The translations under genes were made by a program, and so were the position numbers. The notes beneath the pieces were generated by a model. The model searched no databases. It was not told the DNA's origin and was given only the letters and a program-made list of their open reading frames with translations. Shown one piece after another: positions 28,071 to 36,641 of a DNA stretch of 64,000 nt (position 1 is its first letter; every line of letters starts with the position of its first letter). Source of the stretch: DAIQRJ01 sp963708795 (GTDB taxonomy: Bacteria > Actinomycetota > Actinomycetes > Propionibacteriales > DAIQRJ01); NCBI GenBank assembly GCA_963708795.1, contig CAVPUH010000013.1:138148-202147 (forward strand), given 5' to 3'.

Positions 28071-29880
28071 TCACCAGATCGGGTGCACAGCCGGCGGCCC
28101 GACGCGCCCGACGCGGTCGCGAATCCGCTCGACGGGGACGCGCTCGAGGCCGTACCCGTAGGAGATAGGCTGCAGTCCGGGCTCACCGCACGCACGACGC
28201 GGAAGGGGCCGTAGCGACGTCGGGCGAGGTGACGTCGACGAGCGCGACGCGGATGCGGGCTCAATGCAGCGCGACGAGCTGGCCTAGATCATCCGCGGTC
28301 GCCGTCCCACGCGGCGTTCTTCGAACGGGCCCAGAAGATTCGCTCGCCCGGAGGCGGTCGAAGGCGGTCGCGCGGGCCGCGGGGAAGTAGAAGGCGGCAT
28401 GATCGAGCATCTCAGAACGTCTGCGTCCGCTCGGGCATCGTGACCGTCCCACCGCGCAGCAGCTCCCGCAGGTACGGCCCCGTCTGCCCGAGCTCGAGCA
28501 TCGCCTGGCGCACGGCGACCGCGGATCGAGGTGACAGCGAGGCCAAGCGTCACGCCCGGCCGCGCCGGGCGCCGTCGCCGACCAGCGCGCAGCGCCAGCA
28601 CGGTCGTTCCACAGACGGCGGCAGACGGAGGTACATTTCGACAGCCGCGCCCAGCGCCTGCGATCCCTCGACGATCGAGTGCAACCGGGTCGAGCACTCA
28701 TCCGGGTGGAGCGATCCCGGAAGCTCCCGGGAGCCACGTGACCATCATCGCGTCGCGCTCGACCAGCTCGAGCGTCGCACGCAGCGCGGCGTCCTGCGAC
28801 GTCGTCGACGCGGCGAGGCCGTTCGAGCTTCCTGGCAGATCAGGTTCTCCGGGATCGCGTCAGTGGGAGGAATCGCGGAAGAGGCGGGAACCCAACGTTC
28901 AGCCGCGGAGCCATCCCCGCACCCACGGATGCACGACCGCGGGGTCGAACGGCACGTAGGGGAAACTCGGCCGGCGGTCCTCGTCGAGGCGGTAGAGCGG
29001 AAACCGGCGGGAGTCAGCACGTCACCGTCGAGCTCGTCCAGACGGGCCCAGCCAGGCGTCCAGTGTCCGGCAGCGAGGCAGAGTAGCGCTCGATCGCCTC
29101 GCCGACCGCGGAGCGGAGCGCGTCGGCGAGCGTAGGTCCCTGCCCCACCCCGCCGGCAGCGCCCGCAGCGAGCCGTCCTCCTCGCTCGAGTGCGGCGGCG
29201 CCGCCGTCACGACCGCCGGCAACCCGTCCTCCTCGAGCTGGTCGACGCGGAGCCCGGGAACGACGCCGGTCAGCGGGTCGACCCAGCCCGCGAGCGCGTC
29301 GGCGTCCACGTTCGGAGCTGTCGCGTCTGCGCGGAGTGCGCGTGCGCCCCCGCAAGCCGGACAGCGCGGACGGGACGACGCGGTGCCTCGTCGGCTCGCC
29401 GTCCGCGCCGTCCCAGGCCAACACGTGGTCGAGCAGCGGCGACTCACACGGCTCTGACAGGGCGGCGGCGAGCTCGCCCCGCAGCAGCTCGCCGGCACGA
29501 CGCGCGATCGCCAAATCGGCGGAGCACCGGCTTGCCTCGCCGTCTCCTTCGGTCGCCAGCGCCGCAGCCCCCAGCATCCGCTCGTAGGCGCAGTTCGCGC
29601 AGCCGACGCGGCCGGGAATCGTCAGCGGGCCGAGTCGCACCCCGGTCGGGCGGATCTCAGCGTGGAGCACGCGGATCGCCGCCGCGTTCGCCCAGGCGAC
29701 GAGCGTCCGAGCATCGCGTCGCTCGCCGTCGCCGACCAGCGCGACGGCGAGCGCGCCGAGATCGCGGTCGCCTCCAGCGGGAAGCTCGTCCAGCTGCGAC
29801 CGCAGGCCCGGAAGATCGATTCGCGGCCGCTCGCGCGGGCGTTCCCGCAGGTCGATCAGCGTGATCGACGCCGCGGCTGA
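28071..29880 (-). CDS. YcaO cyclodehydratase fused to E1-like (C) domain, azol(in)e RiPP biosynthesis; frameshifted
   Basis: About 600 residues that would phosphorylate peptide amides and cyclise Cys/Ser/Thr to azolines (TOMM pathway). The N-terminal 170 residues carry the E1-like zinc site, CANC in IPGRVGCANCAYERM and CPAC in a neighbouring frame. The YcaO part has ALRSAVGEAIERYSASLPD and, reassembled, GLAASTTSQDAALRATLELVERDAMM, matching the Mg/ATP-binding Glu-rich motifs of YcaO enzymes. The end reads PPAVHPIW and lacks the PxPxP tail of many azoline-forming members. No start codon is evident directly after the small upstream gene, so the 5' end is approximate. At least eight frame changes occur. 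Confidence 0.72.
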
Positions 29881-29881
29881 G

Positions 29882-30114
29882 TCAGCGAACCTCGCGGGCC
29901 GCCTTCTGGATCTCGCCCAGGTTCTTCTGGAGCGCGTCGACCGAGCTCGCGATGTTGCGAAGCACGCCGTTGGCGAGCCGGTACTCCGCCGGGGTGGTGA
30001 TTCCCTTCACGATCTCCCAGAAGCGCAGCCGCTCGTCGGCACTTCCTCCGAGCAGCTTCAAGAGCGCCTCCACGCTCAGCTGCGCCTTCTGGACGGCCGG
30101 GTCAAGCTCGGCAT
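29882..30114 (-). CDS. Small helical protein preceding YcaO (77 aa after correcting one base)
   Basis: The ATG at 30114 follows a near-ideal ribosome binding site (GGAGGGG). After four codons the frame must shift by one deleted G; the result is 77 residues: a start MPSLDPAVQKAQLSVEALLK, then TPAEYRLANGVLRNIASS and the ending LGEIQKAAREVR. It is amphipathic helical, without Cys and with few Ser/Thr, so it does not look like an azoline precursor core. The stop touches the YcaO gene, implying co-transcription. It could be a leader-binding partner or an unusual precursor. I recognise no family. Confidence 0.6.
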
Positions 30115-30214
30115 CCTTCCCCTCCTTCTTCCGTATCGAGAACCACCACGCCGGTGGATGCGCAACCTACCAGCGGGTGCGGAAGGAGCGCGCGCGGGCT
30201 CACGGGCAGACGTC

Positions 30215-30247
30215 GGGGCCCGCCCGACACGCGGCCGGGCGGGCCCC
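30215..30247 (-). terminator. 12-bp perfect GC hairpin after the secreted repeat protein
   Basis: GGGGCCCGCCCG (30215-30226) and CGGGCGGGCCCC (30236-30247) pair completely around a 9-base loop. It lies about 13 bases after the likely stop of the minus-strand secreted protein gene and upstream of the small protein/YcaO pair. It probably separates the two transcription units. Confidence 0.65.
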
Positions 30248-30259
30248 GGGAGCCCGGCC

Positions 30260-31580
30260 GCTAGCCGATCGTGCTCGGTCACGACCAGGCCGTTGGCGTC
30301 GCCGATGAACGTCGTTCGCGAGCGCCAGCAGGCCGCGATGGTCGGATCGTTCGAGCAGCCGGGCGCCAGGTAGTCGACGGCGCGAACGAGGTACTGGTGA
30401 CCCGACGTGGGCGTGAACGTCCAGGGCTGGCCGGTGTAGGGGCAGCCCGCGCCCGCCCACTGCGAGTCGAGCCGGCCCTTGTCGACGTAGCCCGTGCCGG
30501 CGCTCAGGTCGGCGACCCACATCTCGAGCGGGCCGCTGCTCGCTGATGCAGTTGTACGCGACGAACGTCTTCACGCCGTGCGGCGGGGGCGGCGGCGGGC
30601 GCCGGCGGCGGCGGCAGCGTCTTCTGGTACCAGTTGAGGTTCACGCCCCAGGTCTGGTCGCCGTAGACGAGGTAGTCGTGCGCGGCGTTGTTGCACAGCG
30701 CCCACGGGCCGTTGTCGATCGGAATGCCCGGCGTGCCGCCGACGACGTACCACTCGTAGGACGGCGTGTCCGAGAGCACGAGGTCGACGCCCCAGGTCTC
30801 GTTGCCGTACTTGAGCCAGCCGCCGCCCCAGACGCGCAGCGCGACCGCCTGGCCCCGCATCAGCGTGCGGCCCGCCCTGGGCCTCGATCTTCCAGAGCGC
30901 GGGGTACTCGGACCAGTCGAGGTCGACGCCGAAGGTCTGGTTCGACCAGGTGAGCGACGTGTACGAGGTCCGGGTCGTCGTCTGGAGGTTGCCGGTCCCG
31001 TCGTTGGCGGTGCTCAGGCCGTACCACTGCTGCACCGCCTGCGGCGCGGTCTGCGGGAAGCGGCTCGGGTCCGGCCGGACGGTGCACTCCTCCTGGTGTA
31101 GCCGGCGCCGTTCTGGTTGACCGCGGCGACCATGTAGCACTGACCGCTCAGGAGCGGTCGGTGTCGACGTAGGAGTAGTCGCCGCCGCCGGCCAAGTCGC
31201 GGGTCGGGACCTCGTAGATCTCCTGCCAGGCGCCGTGGAGGTCGCGGCGGTAGAGGACGAACTTCTGCTCGTCGCTGGAGCGGTCGTACCAGCCGATCGT
31301 CACCGCCAGCGGCATGGCCTGGAGCGTGTAGAGGCCCGGGAAGCAGGGGCGGGCTCGGCTGCTTGATCGTGCCGCCTATCTGCGCGACGGCCACCGACCG
31401 CGCGACGCATTGGGCGCGGGGCGTCGGTGTCGTCATCGTCGCGGGCGTCGAGGCGCTGGCGAGAACCGTCACCGGCGCCGCCGCCGCGGCAGCCGCGCGA
31501 GCAGTCCGAGCGCGGACGCGGCGCCGACCACGCCCGCGGCGCCGCGAGGCTCGCGCTCGCGGGAGGGAAGGTCGGTTCAT
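30260..31580 (-). CDS. Secreted repeat protein, unknown function (frameshifted)
   Basis: The ATG at 31580 follows AAAAGGAGCG. An Arg-rich, Ala-rich start (recognisable as a signal peptide only across a frame change) leads into a fibronectin-like segment, AVTIGWYDRSSDEQKFVLYRRD, and SGQCYMVAAVNQNG. Then three repeats of about 50 residues carry the motif [Y/W]-G-[N/D]-x-TWGV[D/N]L (SNQTFGVDLDW, YGNETWGVDLVL, YGDQTWGVNLNW). The C-terminus has QYLVRAVDYLAPGCSNDPTIAACWRSRTTF. The natural stop is probably the TAG at 30262-30260. The repeats suggest a carbohydrate- or surface-binding beta structure. I do not recognise the family. Confidence 0.6.
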
Positions 31581-31693
31581 GTGACGCTCCTTTTCTTCCG
31601 TCCCGAAGGCCCTTCGGCAGGGGCCTGCCCGTAGAACAGGAGCGGCGAGGAGCTCGAAATCTTCCCTCTGCGCCCAGCAGGAACGGCGTGGAC

Positions 31694-32160
31694 TTACCGG
31701 ACGGCTTCGACCTCGTCGCCGAGACGGATGACCCCATCGCCGACGATGTCGGCACGAAGGCCGCCGCGATGGACGAGCGGACGAAGGAGCCCGGCTCGGC
31801 GAGTCTCTCGAGATGCGCACACGGTTCGGCGAGTCGTCGTGCCGACACATTCGACGGAACCGATGCGGAAGCGCCGGCCGACGAGGCGTTCAGCGCGATT
31901 CCGCGCATGACGATGTTCCGGCGCGCCTCTTCCCAGGCGAGCTCGATCTCGTCGAGCACCTCCGCCTCGACGAGGGTGAGCTCGTACCCGCGACCGGGGG
32001 CGTTGAAGGTGCCGCATCTTGCGGCGTATCGATCGCCGGCGAGGCCCTCCCCGGCAGCGCCTCGACCGCATCGACGCGCGGGAGCAGAGCCTCCGCATGG
32101 GGCGGTCAAGATCGCCGCGACCGTGCCGACGCCGGGTGCTGTGCCGTACGGCCGGTCGGT
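31694..32160 (-). CDS. MOSC domain protein (frameshifted)
   Basis: MOSC domains bind molybdenum-cofactor sulfur carriers (as in MoCo sulfurase and YiiM). Reassembled order: GEGLAGDRYAARCGTFNAPG, YELTLVEAEVLDEIE, RRNIVMRGIALNALVGRRFRIGSVECVG, then a Cys-containing segment (AEPCAHLERL in one frame), LLRPLVHRGGLRADIVGDG and the ending GDEVEAVR. This matches the short bacterial MOSC proteins. The start is not clear; the domain may continue into the upstream ORF. Confidence 0.72.
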
Positions 32161-32481
32161 CGGCAGGTGGAGGTCGGAGCGCCGCCAGCATCCAGCCTGC
32201 GTCGATCGGTTCGCCCTTGCCGTAGGCGTTCTCGGGTCGAGCCAGACACCGGACGGCGATCCGAACATCACGAGGGCGTGCTCGCCGTCGCCGTCACGGA
32301 CGACGGCGATCCACTTCCCGGCCAGTCGAACGCGCAGGCTCGTCGATCGGGACGAGGCCGAGGTTGCGTTCCCCGAGCCACTGCTGGAAGAAGCGCATCG
32401 GGTCGTCGGCCGCGCCGGCTCCGGCACGGGGCTGCGCAGGATCTCGCCGAGGCGGCCGGCGGACTCGGTCGCGAATCTCAT
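32161..32481 (-). CDS. Hypothetical protein upstream of MOSC gene
   Basis: The ATG at 32481 opens a frame that, with two shifts, reads MRFATESAGRLGEILR, MRFFQQWLGERNLGLVPIDEP, RLAGKWIAVVRDGDGEHALVMFGSPSGVWLDP. It is about 107 residues, strongly beta, with no membrane segment. I recognise no family. It may be the N-terminal part of the MOSC protein rather than a separate gene. Confidence 0.5.
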
Positions 32482-32490
32482 CCGTGAAGA

Positions 32491-32518
32491 TTGACGGATG
32501 CGCCGAGCGTGGTAGCGT
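32491..32518 (+). promoter_or_regulatory. Promoter of the sugar dehydrogenase gene
   Basis: TTGACG (32491-32496), a 16-base spacer and TAGCGT (32513-32518) match the actinobacterial sigma-70-like consensus. GGAGG follows about 40 bases later, before the GTG at 32566. Confidence 0.5.
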
Positions 32519-32565
32519 CGCCTGGCTCCGGCCTTTCGACGCCAAACGGTTTTCGGAGGCGCCCT

Positions 32566-33642
32566 GTGACCAGCGCACTTCGTCTTGCGGCGGCTGCGGC
32601 GGCGGTGCTGCTCGTGGCGCTGGCAGCCGGAGCAGCGGCATCCGGTCGGCCGCCCGCCTCTTCCGCACTGTCGCTGGTCGACATCGGCTCCTTCTCGACC
32701 CGATCGACGTCGCCGCGCCCGCGGGGAGTGACCTTCCTGGACACCAGCTCGTCGGTGAGCACGACGGGAGAAGGCGGCCGGCTGTCGATCGCGTTCCCGC
32801 CCGACTACGCCACCTCGGGCCGCTTCTTCGCGTACTACACGACGGCCAACGAGGTTCGCGTGTCGTCGTTCGCGCACGACCCGGGTGACGTCAACCACGC
32901 CTCGCCCGCGAGCGAGTCGGTGCTAGCGTCCTGGTCGAAGCCTTCGGCTGACCAGCACTACGGCCAGCGCGTCGCCGTGGGCCCCGACGGAAAGGTCTAC
33001 GTGGCGACCGGCGACGGCGGGCCGCTGACGCCGACGGACGCGGCGCAGCAGGCGGGGTCGCGGCTCGGGAAGCTGCTGCGGCTGAACCGGGACGGGTCGC
33101 TTCCGACGGACAATCCCTCGGGCTCCTTCGTCTACGCGCTCGGGCTGCGCAACCCGTACGGGATGACGTTCGACCGCCAGAGCGGCGATCTCGTGATCGC
33201 CGACATCGGCCGCGACCAGCAGGACGAGATCGACGACGTCGCCGGCGGCGCCCGCGCCGTCAACTTCGGGTGGCCGTGCTACGAGGGGACGTTGTTCATC
33301 GATGCCGTCTCGGGCTGCTCGACCGTCACCAACTACGTGCCCTCGCTGACGATCAGCCACGACGGGAAGTCGTGCCTCTCGGTGATCGGCGGCGTCATCA
33401 TCCCGCACCCGGACATGCCGTCGCTCTCCGGCCGGTACGTCTACGGCGACTACTGCTGGGCGAGCTGCGGTCGGTCGCGCTGTCCGGCGCTGGAGCCGCG
33501 GGCGACGCGCCGCTCGGCCTCAGCGTCGCGAGAGAGCGTCGACGCCTTCGGCGAGGACGGCTGCGGGCGCGTGTACGCCGTCTCACTCGAGGGCCACGTC
33601 TACCGTCTGCAGGAAGGGCGCGCCAAGCCAAACGCCTGCTGA
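32566..33642 (+). CDS. PQQ-dependent sugar dehydrogenase (GSDH family), secreted
   Basis: Six-bladed beta-propeller that oxidises an aldose in the cell envelope using PQQ. The GTG at 32566 gives a signal peptide (ALRLAAAAAAVLLVALAAGAAA). Family motifs: YGQRVAVGPDGKVYVATGDGG, RLGKLLRLNRDGS, ALGLRNPYGMTFDRQSGDLVIADIGRDQQDEID and VNFGWPCYEG. The frame is nearly intact; a small shift near 33490 scrambles about 15 residues. At about 358 residues it fits the short secreted members. The promoter at 32491 and RBS GGAGG support the start. Confidence 0.85.
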   Translation: MTSALRLAAAAAAVLLVALAAGAAASGRPPASSALSLVDIGSFSTRSTSPRPRGVTFLDTSSSVSTTGEGGRLSIAFPPDYATSGRFFAYYTTANEVRVSSFAHDPGDVNHASPASESVLASWSKPSADQHYGQRVAVGPDGKVYVATGDGGPLTPTDAAQQAGSRLGKLLRLNRDGSLPTDNPSGSFVYALGLRNPYGMTFDRQSGDLVIADIGRDQQDEIDDVAGGARAVNFGWPCYEGTLFIDAVSGCSTVTNYVPSLTISHDGKSCLSVIGGVIIPHPDMPSLSGRYVYGDYCWASCGRSRCPALEPRATRRSASASRESVDAFGEDGCGRVYAVSLEGHVYRLQEGRAKPNAC

Positions 33643-33712
33643 CGGGCGGATCTGTGACTTCGGCAACCGGCGGGCGGGACCGCTCCGCCGACACCGAGGA
33701 GGGGAACGCTCC

Positions 33713-34124
33713 ATGGAGATCAAGTTCCACCACATCAATCTCGTCTCCGACGAGCCGTCGGAGATGGGAACCTTTCTATCGCGACGTTCTCGGCCTCGAG
33801 CCGATGGAGCTGCAGATGATCCCCGGGCGGGCCTCCCGCACCGCGCGCGGCGCGCGGCTCGTTCGTTCACGACGGCCAGTTCCAGTTTCATCTCGCGGGG
33901 CGTGACCCGAACCTTGCGTTCCGGATGGGGCAGGTCGTGAACCCCGTCGTGACGGGCCACATCGCGTTTCGGACCGACGACATCGAGGCCGTGAAACAGC
34001 GCCTGCGCGAGAGCGACGTCCCGTTCTCGGACTACGGGGTGTGGGCGGTCGCCGGGTGGCACCAGATCTTCTTCACGATCCCGCGGGCCACATCGTGGAA
34101 GTGCATCAAGTCGTCGACGAGTAA
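33713..34124 (+). CDS. VOC (glyoxalase/bleomycin resistance) family protein, frameshifted
   Basis: Metal-binding betaalphabetabetabeta protein. MEIKFHHINLVSDEPSEMGTF contains the first His ligand. The next part, FYRDVLGLEPMELQMIPGR, is in a second frame. The second half reads VVTGHIAFRTDDIEAVKQRLRESDVPFSDYGVW and, in a third frame, HIVEVHQVVDE, with the terminal Glu ligand. The start follows GAGGAGGGG. The substrate is unknown. It could be a lyase, dioxygenase or resistance protein. Confidence 0.78.
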
Positions 34125-34334
34125 GCTCTCTGCGATGACGTTGCTGCGGTCGTTCCTGGATGAGCTGCAGCCGGTCTCGGCGGTCGCCCCGCGGCCGCCG
34201 TTCGTGCGCATCCCGGCGTAGGCGCTCCCGCCGCCCTCGCGCCGGAGCGCCGCGACCGACTCAGCCACAGCCCGTACACGTCAAGCGAAGGAGAGCACGA
34301 TGTTCGGAGGACGCGCGCCCTCGGGAGCACCCCG

Positions 34335-35791
34335 ATGAGCACCGCCGCGCTACCCAGTCAGTCGACCGACTTTCCCGCCTGGCACGGCGATGTCGTGCAG
34401 CGCGCCGAGCTGGCCGATTATGCGCCGGTGCGCGGCTGCATGGTGATCAAGCCGTACGGCTACGCGATCTGGGAGCACGTGCCAGCGCGAGCTGGACGAG
34501 CGGATCAAGGCGACCGGGCCACGAGAACGCCTACTTCCCGCTGCTCATCCCAAGAGCTTCCTCGAAAAGGAGGCCGAGCACGTCGAGGGCTTCGCGCCGG
34601 AGGTGGCCGGGTCACGCACGGCGGCGGCAAAGAGCTGGCCGAGCCGCTGGCGATCCGCCCGACCTCCGAGACGATCATCGGCGACATCTACGCGCAAGTG
34701 GATCCAGTAGCTACCGCGATCTGCCGCTGCTGATCAACCAGTGGGCCAACGTCGTGCGCTGGGAGATGCGGACGCGCCTCTTCCTGCGCACCAGCCGAGT
34801 TCCTCTGGCAGGAGGGCCACACGGCTCCACGCGACCGTGGACAGAGGCGGTCCGGGAGACGCCGACGACCATGCTCGACGTCTACGCGGCCTTGTCGAGG
34901 ACGACATGGCGGTGCCGGTCGTGCCGGGCCGCAAGAGCGAGAGCGAGAAGTTCGCCGGCGCCGCGAGACCTATTCGATTGAGGCGCTGATGCACGACGGC
35001 AAGGCGTTGCAGGCCGGCACGTCGCACTACCTGGGCGACCACTTCGCCCGCGGCTTCGACATCAGGTTCCTCGACCGCGACGGCCTCGAGCAAGTTCGCC
35101 TACACTACCTCCTGGGGTCTCGACGCGCATCATCGGCGCGATCATCATGGTCCACGGCGACGATCAGGGGCTGATCCTGCCGCCGCAGCGTCGCGCCGCT
35201 ACCAGGTCGTCTTCGTGCCGATCTGGCGCAAGGAGGCCGAGAAGGAGCAGGTCTTCGGGCGACCATCCGCGAGTTGCCGAGAGCCGCGTTGGCGGCGCGG
35301 CGTGCGCGTCAAGGTGGACTGGGCCACGAGCACACGACGCCCGGCTTCAAGTTCAACGAGTGGGAACTGCGCGGCGTGCCGCTGCGGATCGAGGTGGGGC
35401 CGCGAGCTCGCCGCGGGAGTCGTGACGGCCGCGCGGCGCGACACCGGCGAGCGGCAGCAGCTCCCGCCGCTGCCGTCAGCGTGGCCGGCGCATCGCGCGA
35501 CATGCTGCGCGACGTTCAGGCGGCGCTCTTCGAGGCCGCTCGCGACGAGCTGGAGCGCCGCACGCTCCGCGACCCGGGGAGCTACGACCAGATGATCGAG
35601 TACCTCCGCGAGGCCGGTGGGCTCGTCGCAGCGTCCTGGTGTGGTCGCGCCGGCTGCGAGGAGCGGGTCAAGGCCGACAGCGCCGCGACGATTCGCTGCC
35701 TGCCGCTGGACGAGCAACCGAAGCACCCGTCGCCTGCGTCTGCTGCGGCCGCCCGGCCGTGAGCGCGGCCGTGTGGGCACAGGCGTACTGA
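34335..35791 (+). CDS. proS: Prolyl-tRNA synthetase, class II (type 3, archaeal-like), frameshifted
   Basis: Charges tRNA-Pro. MSTAALPSQSTDFPAWHGDV leads into YAPVRGCMVIKPYGYAIWE, ENAYFPLLIP, LAIRPTSETIIGDIYA (motif 2 region), LLINQWANVVRWEMR, ALQAGTSHYLGDHFARGFDI, GDDQGLILPP and the anticodon domain. The C-terminal part (CGRAGCEERVKADSAATIRCLPLDEQP) holds the paired-Cys zinc site of the type 3 enzymes, which lack the editing insert. It is followed in another frame by the terminal VWAQAY at 35791. The ATG at 34335 overlaps a 12-codon mini-ORF stop. About 12 frame changes. Confidence 0.87.
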
Positions 35792-35871
35792 GCGCGAAGG
35801 TGCGGATGTCCGTACCCCCGGTCGACGGGCGCCCCCACTGTGGACGGACGGCCGCGCGCCCTCGTCCGCGA

Positions 35872-35988
35872 GCTCGATCCCGCAGCTCGTCCTGCTCGAC
35901 GTCCAGCTGCCGGACGTCGGCGGCTTCGAGATCGCGTCGCGGCTGCTCGCACGCGACCCGGAGCTCGCGATCGTGCTCGTGTCCCGAC
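35872..35988 (+). pseudogene. Fragment of a response regulator receiver domain
   Basis: One frame reads IPQLVLLDVQLPDVGGFEIA then SRLLARDPELAIVLVS, the central strand with the phospho-acceptor Asp and the following helix of a CheY-like receiver. Nothing before or after continues the domain; homology changes abruptly to a transporter near 35990. It is probably a misassembled fragment. Confidence 0.6.
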
Positions 35989-36178
35989 CTGCGCTTCAGC
36001 CAGGAGAGCCTCCAGTGGGTCGTCACGGCCTACTCGATCCTCTTCGGCGGTGTTCTCCTGCTCGGCGGCCGCATGGCCGACCTGCTCGGGCGCCGCCGCC
36101 TCTCCACCGCCGGCCTCGCGCTCTTCACCGTCAGCTCGCTGCTCGACGGGCTCGCCTGGTCGGAGGGCTCGCTCGCCG
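35989..36178 (+). pseudogene. Fragment of an MFS transporter
   Basis: LRFSQESLQWVVTAYSILFG then GVLLLGGRMADLLGRRRLSTAGLALFTVSSLLDGLAWSEGSL is the TM1-TM3 part of a DHA2 exporter, including the loop motif GRMADLLGRRR. It begins mid-domain directly after a receiver fragment and stops without the next helices, which indicates a join, not a gene. Confidence 0.6.
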
Positions 36179-36276
36179 CGGGTTCTCGTGGCCGTGCTCG
36201 TCGAGTCCAGCCCGGCGGTCGCCGAGGGCGTCGACGAGGAGCCCGCCCTGAGCCTGGCCGCCTGACGCCGATCGAG

Positions 36277-36600
36277 ATGCAGAAGCACCGGGTCGCCGTC
36301 CCCGTCGTCCTTGCCGCAGGCGCCGTGACGGCGACGGCGCTCGCGGCCGGACCACCTATCGGGTCACTGCCGGAGTGCCCTCGCAACCTGCTCCCGCTGA
36401 CCGCGAGCTCGCTCTCGCCGGCCGTGACCGCTGCGCTCGTCGCCGACGACGCGAAGAACCGGCCGCAGGCGACCGCCGCCGCGATCGCCTCGCACGACCC
36501 GGAGCGCGGCCTGCAGGTGAAGCGTGCTCTTCGTGGGGCGGACGAGCGCGGGATACAGAATCCGGGAGCGGGCACGATCAGTGCCGAGTACGTGCGCTGA
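36277..36600 (+). CDS. Short secreted protein or fragment
   Basis: MQKHRVAVPVVLAAGAVTATALAAGPPIGS is a clear signal peptide. The rest (TAALVADDAKNRPQATAAAI) has no recognised family. The stop at 36598-36600 coincides with the start of the adapter sequence, so the real protein is probably longer and cut off here. Confidence 0.45.
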   Translation: MQKHRVAVPVVLAAGAVTATALAAGPPIGSLPECPRNLLPLTASSLSPAVTAALVADDAKNRPQATAAAIASHDPERGLQVKRALRGADERGIQNPGAGTISAEYVR

Positions 36601-36640
36601 GCAATACGTGTTCTGTCCTCTGCTTGAGCATCGTATTGCT
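36600..36640. other. Nanopore adapter remnant at chimeric junction (left)
   Basis: AGCAATACGT (36600-36609) matches the reverse complement of the ligation-adapter end ACGTATTGCT. CGTATTGCT (36632-36640) matches the same adapter end in forward orientation. The 22 bases between resemble a noisy adapter core. This is the signature of two reads joined without splitting. Actinobacterial sequence ends on the left, and alphaproteobacterial ligA begins at 36642. Confidence 0.8.
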
Positions 36641-36641
36641 G

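Noticed and set aside
34135..34221. 28-aa ORF between the VOC gene and proS
   Set aside because: No RBS, no homology, and it is likely a frame remnant in indel-rich sequence.
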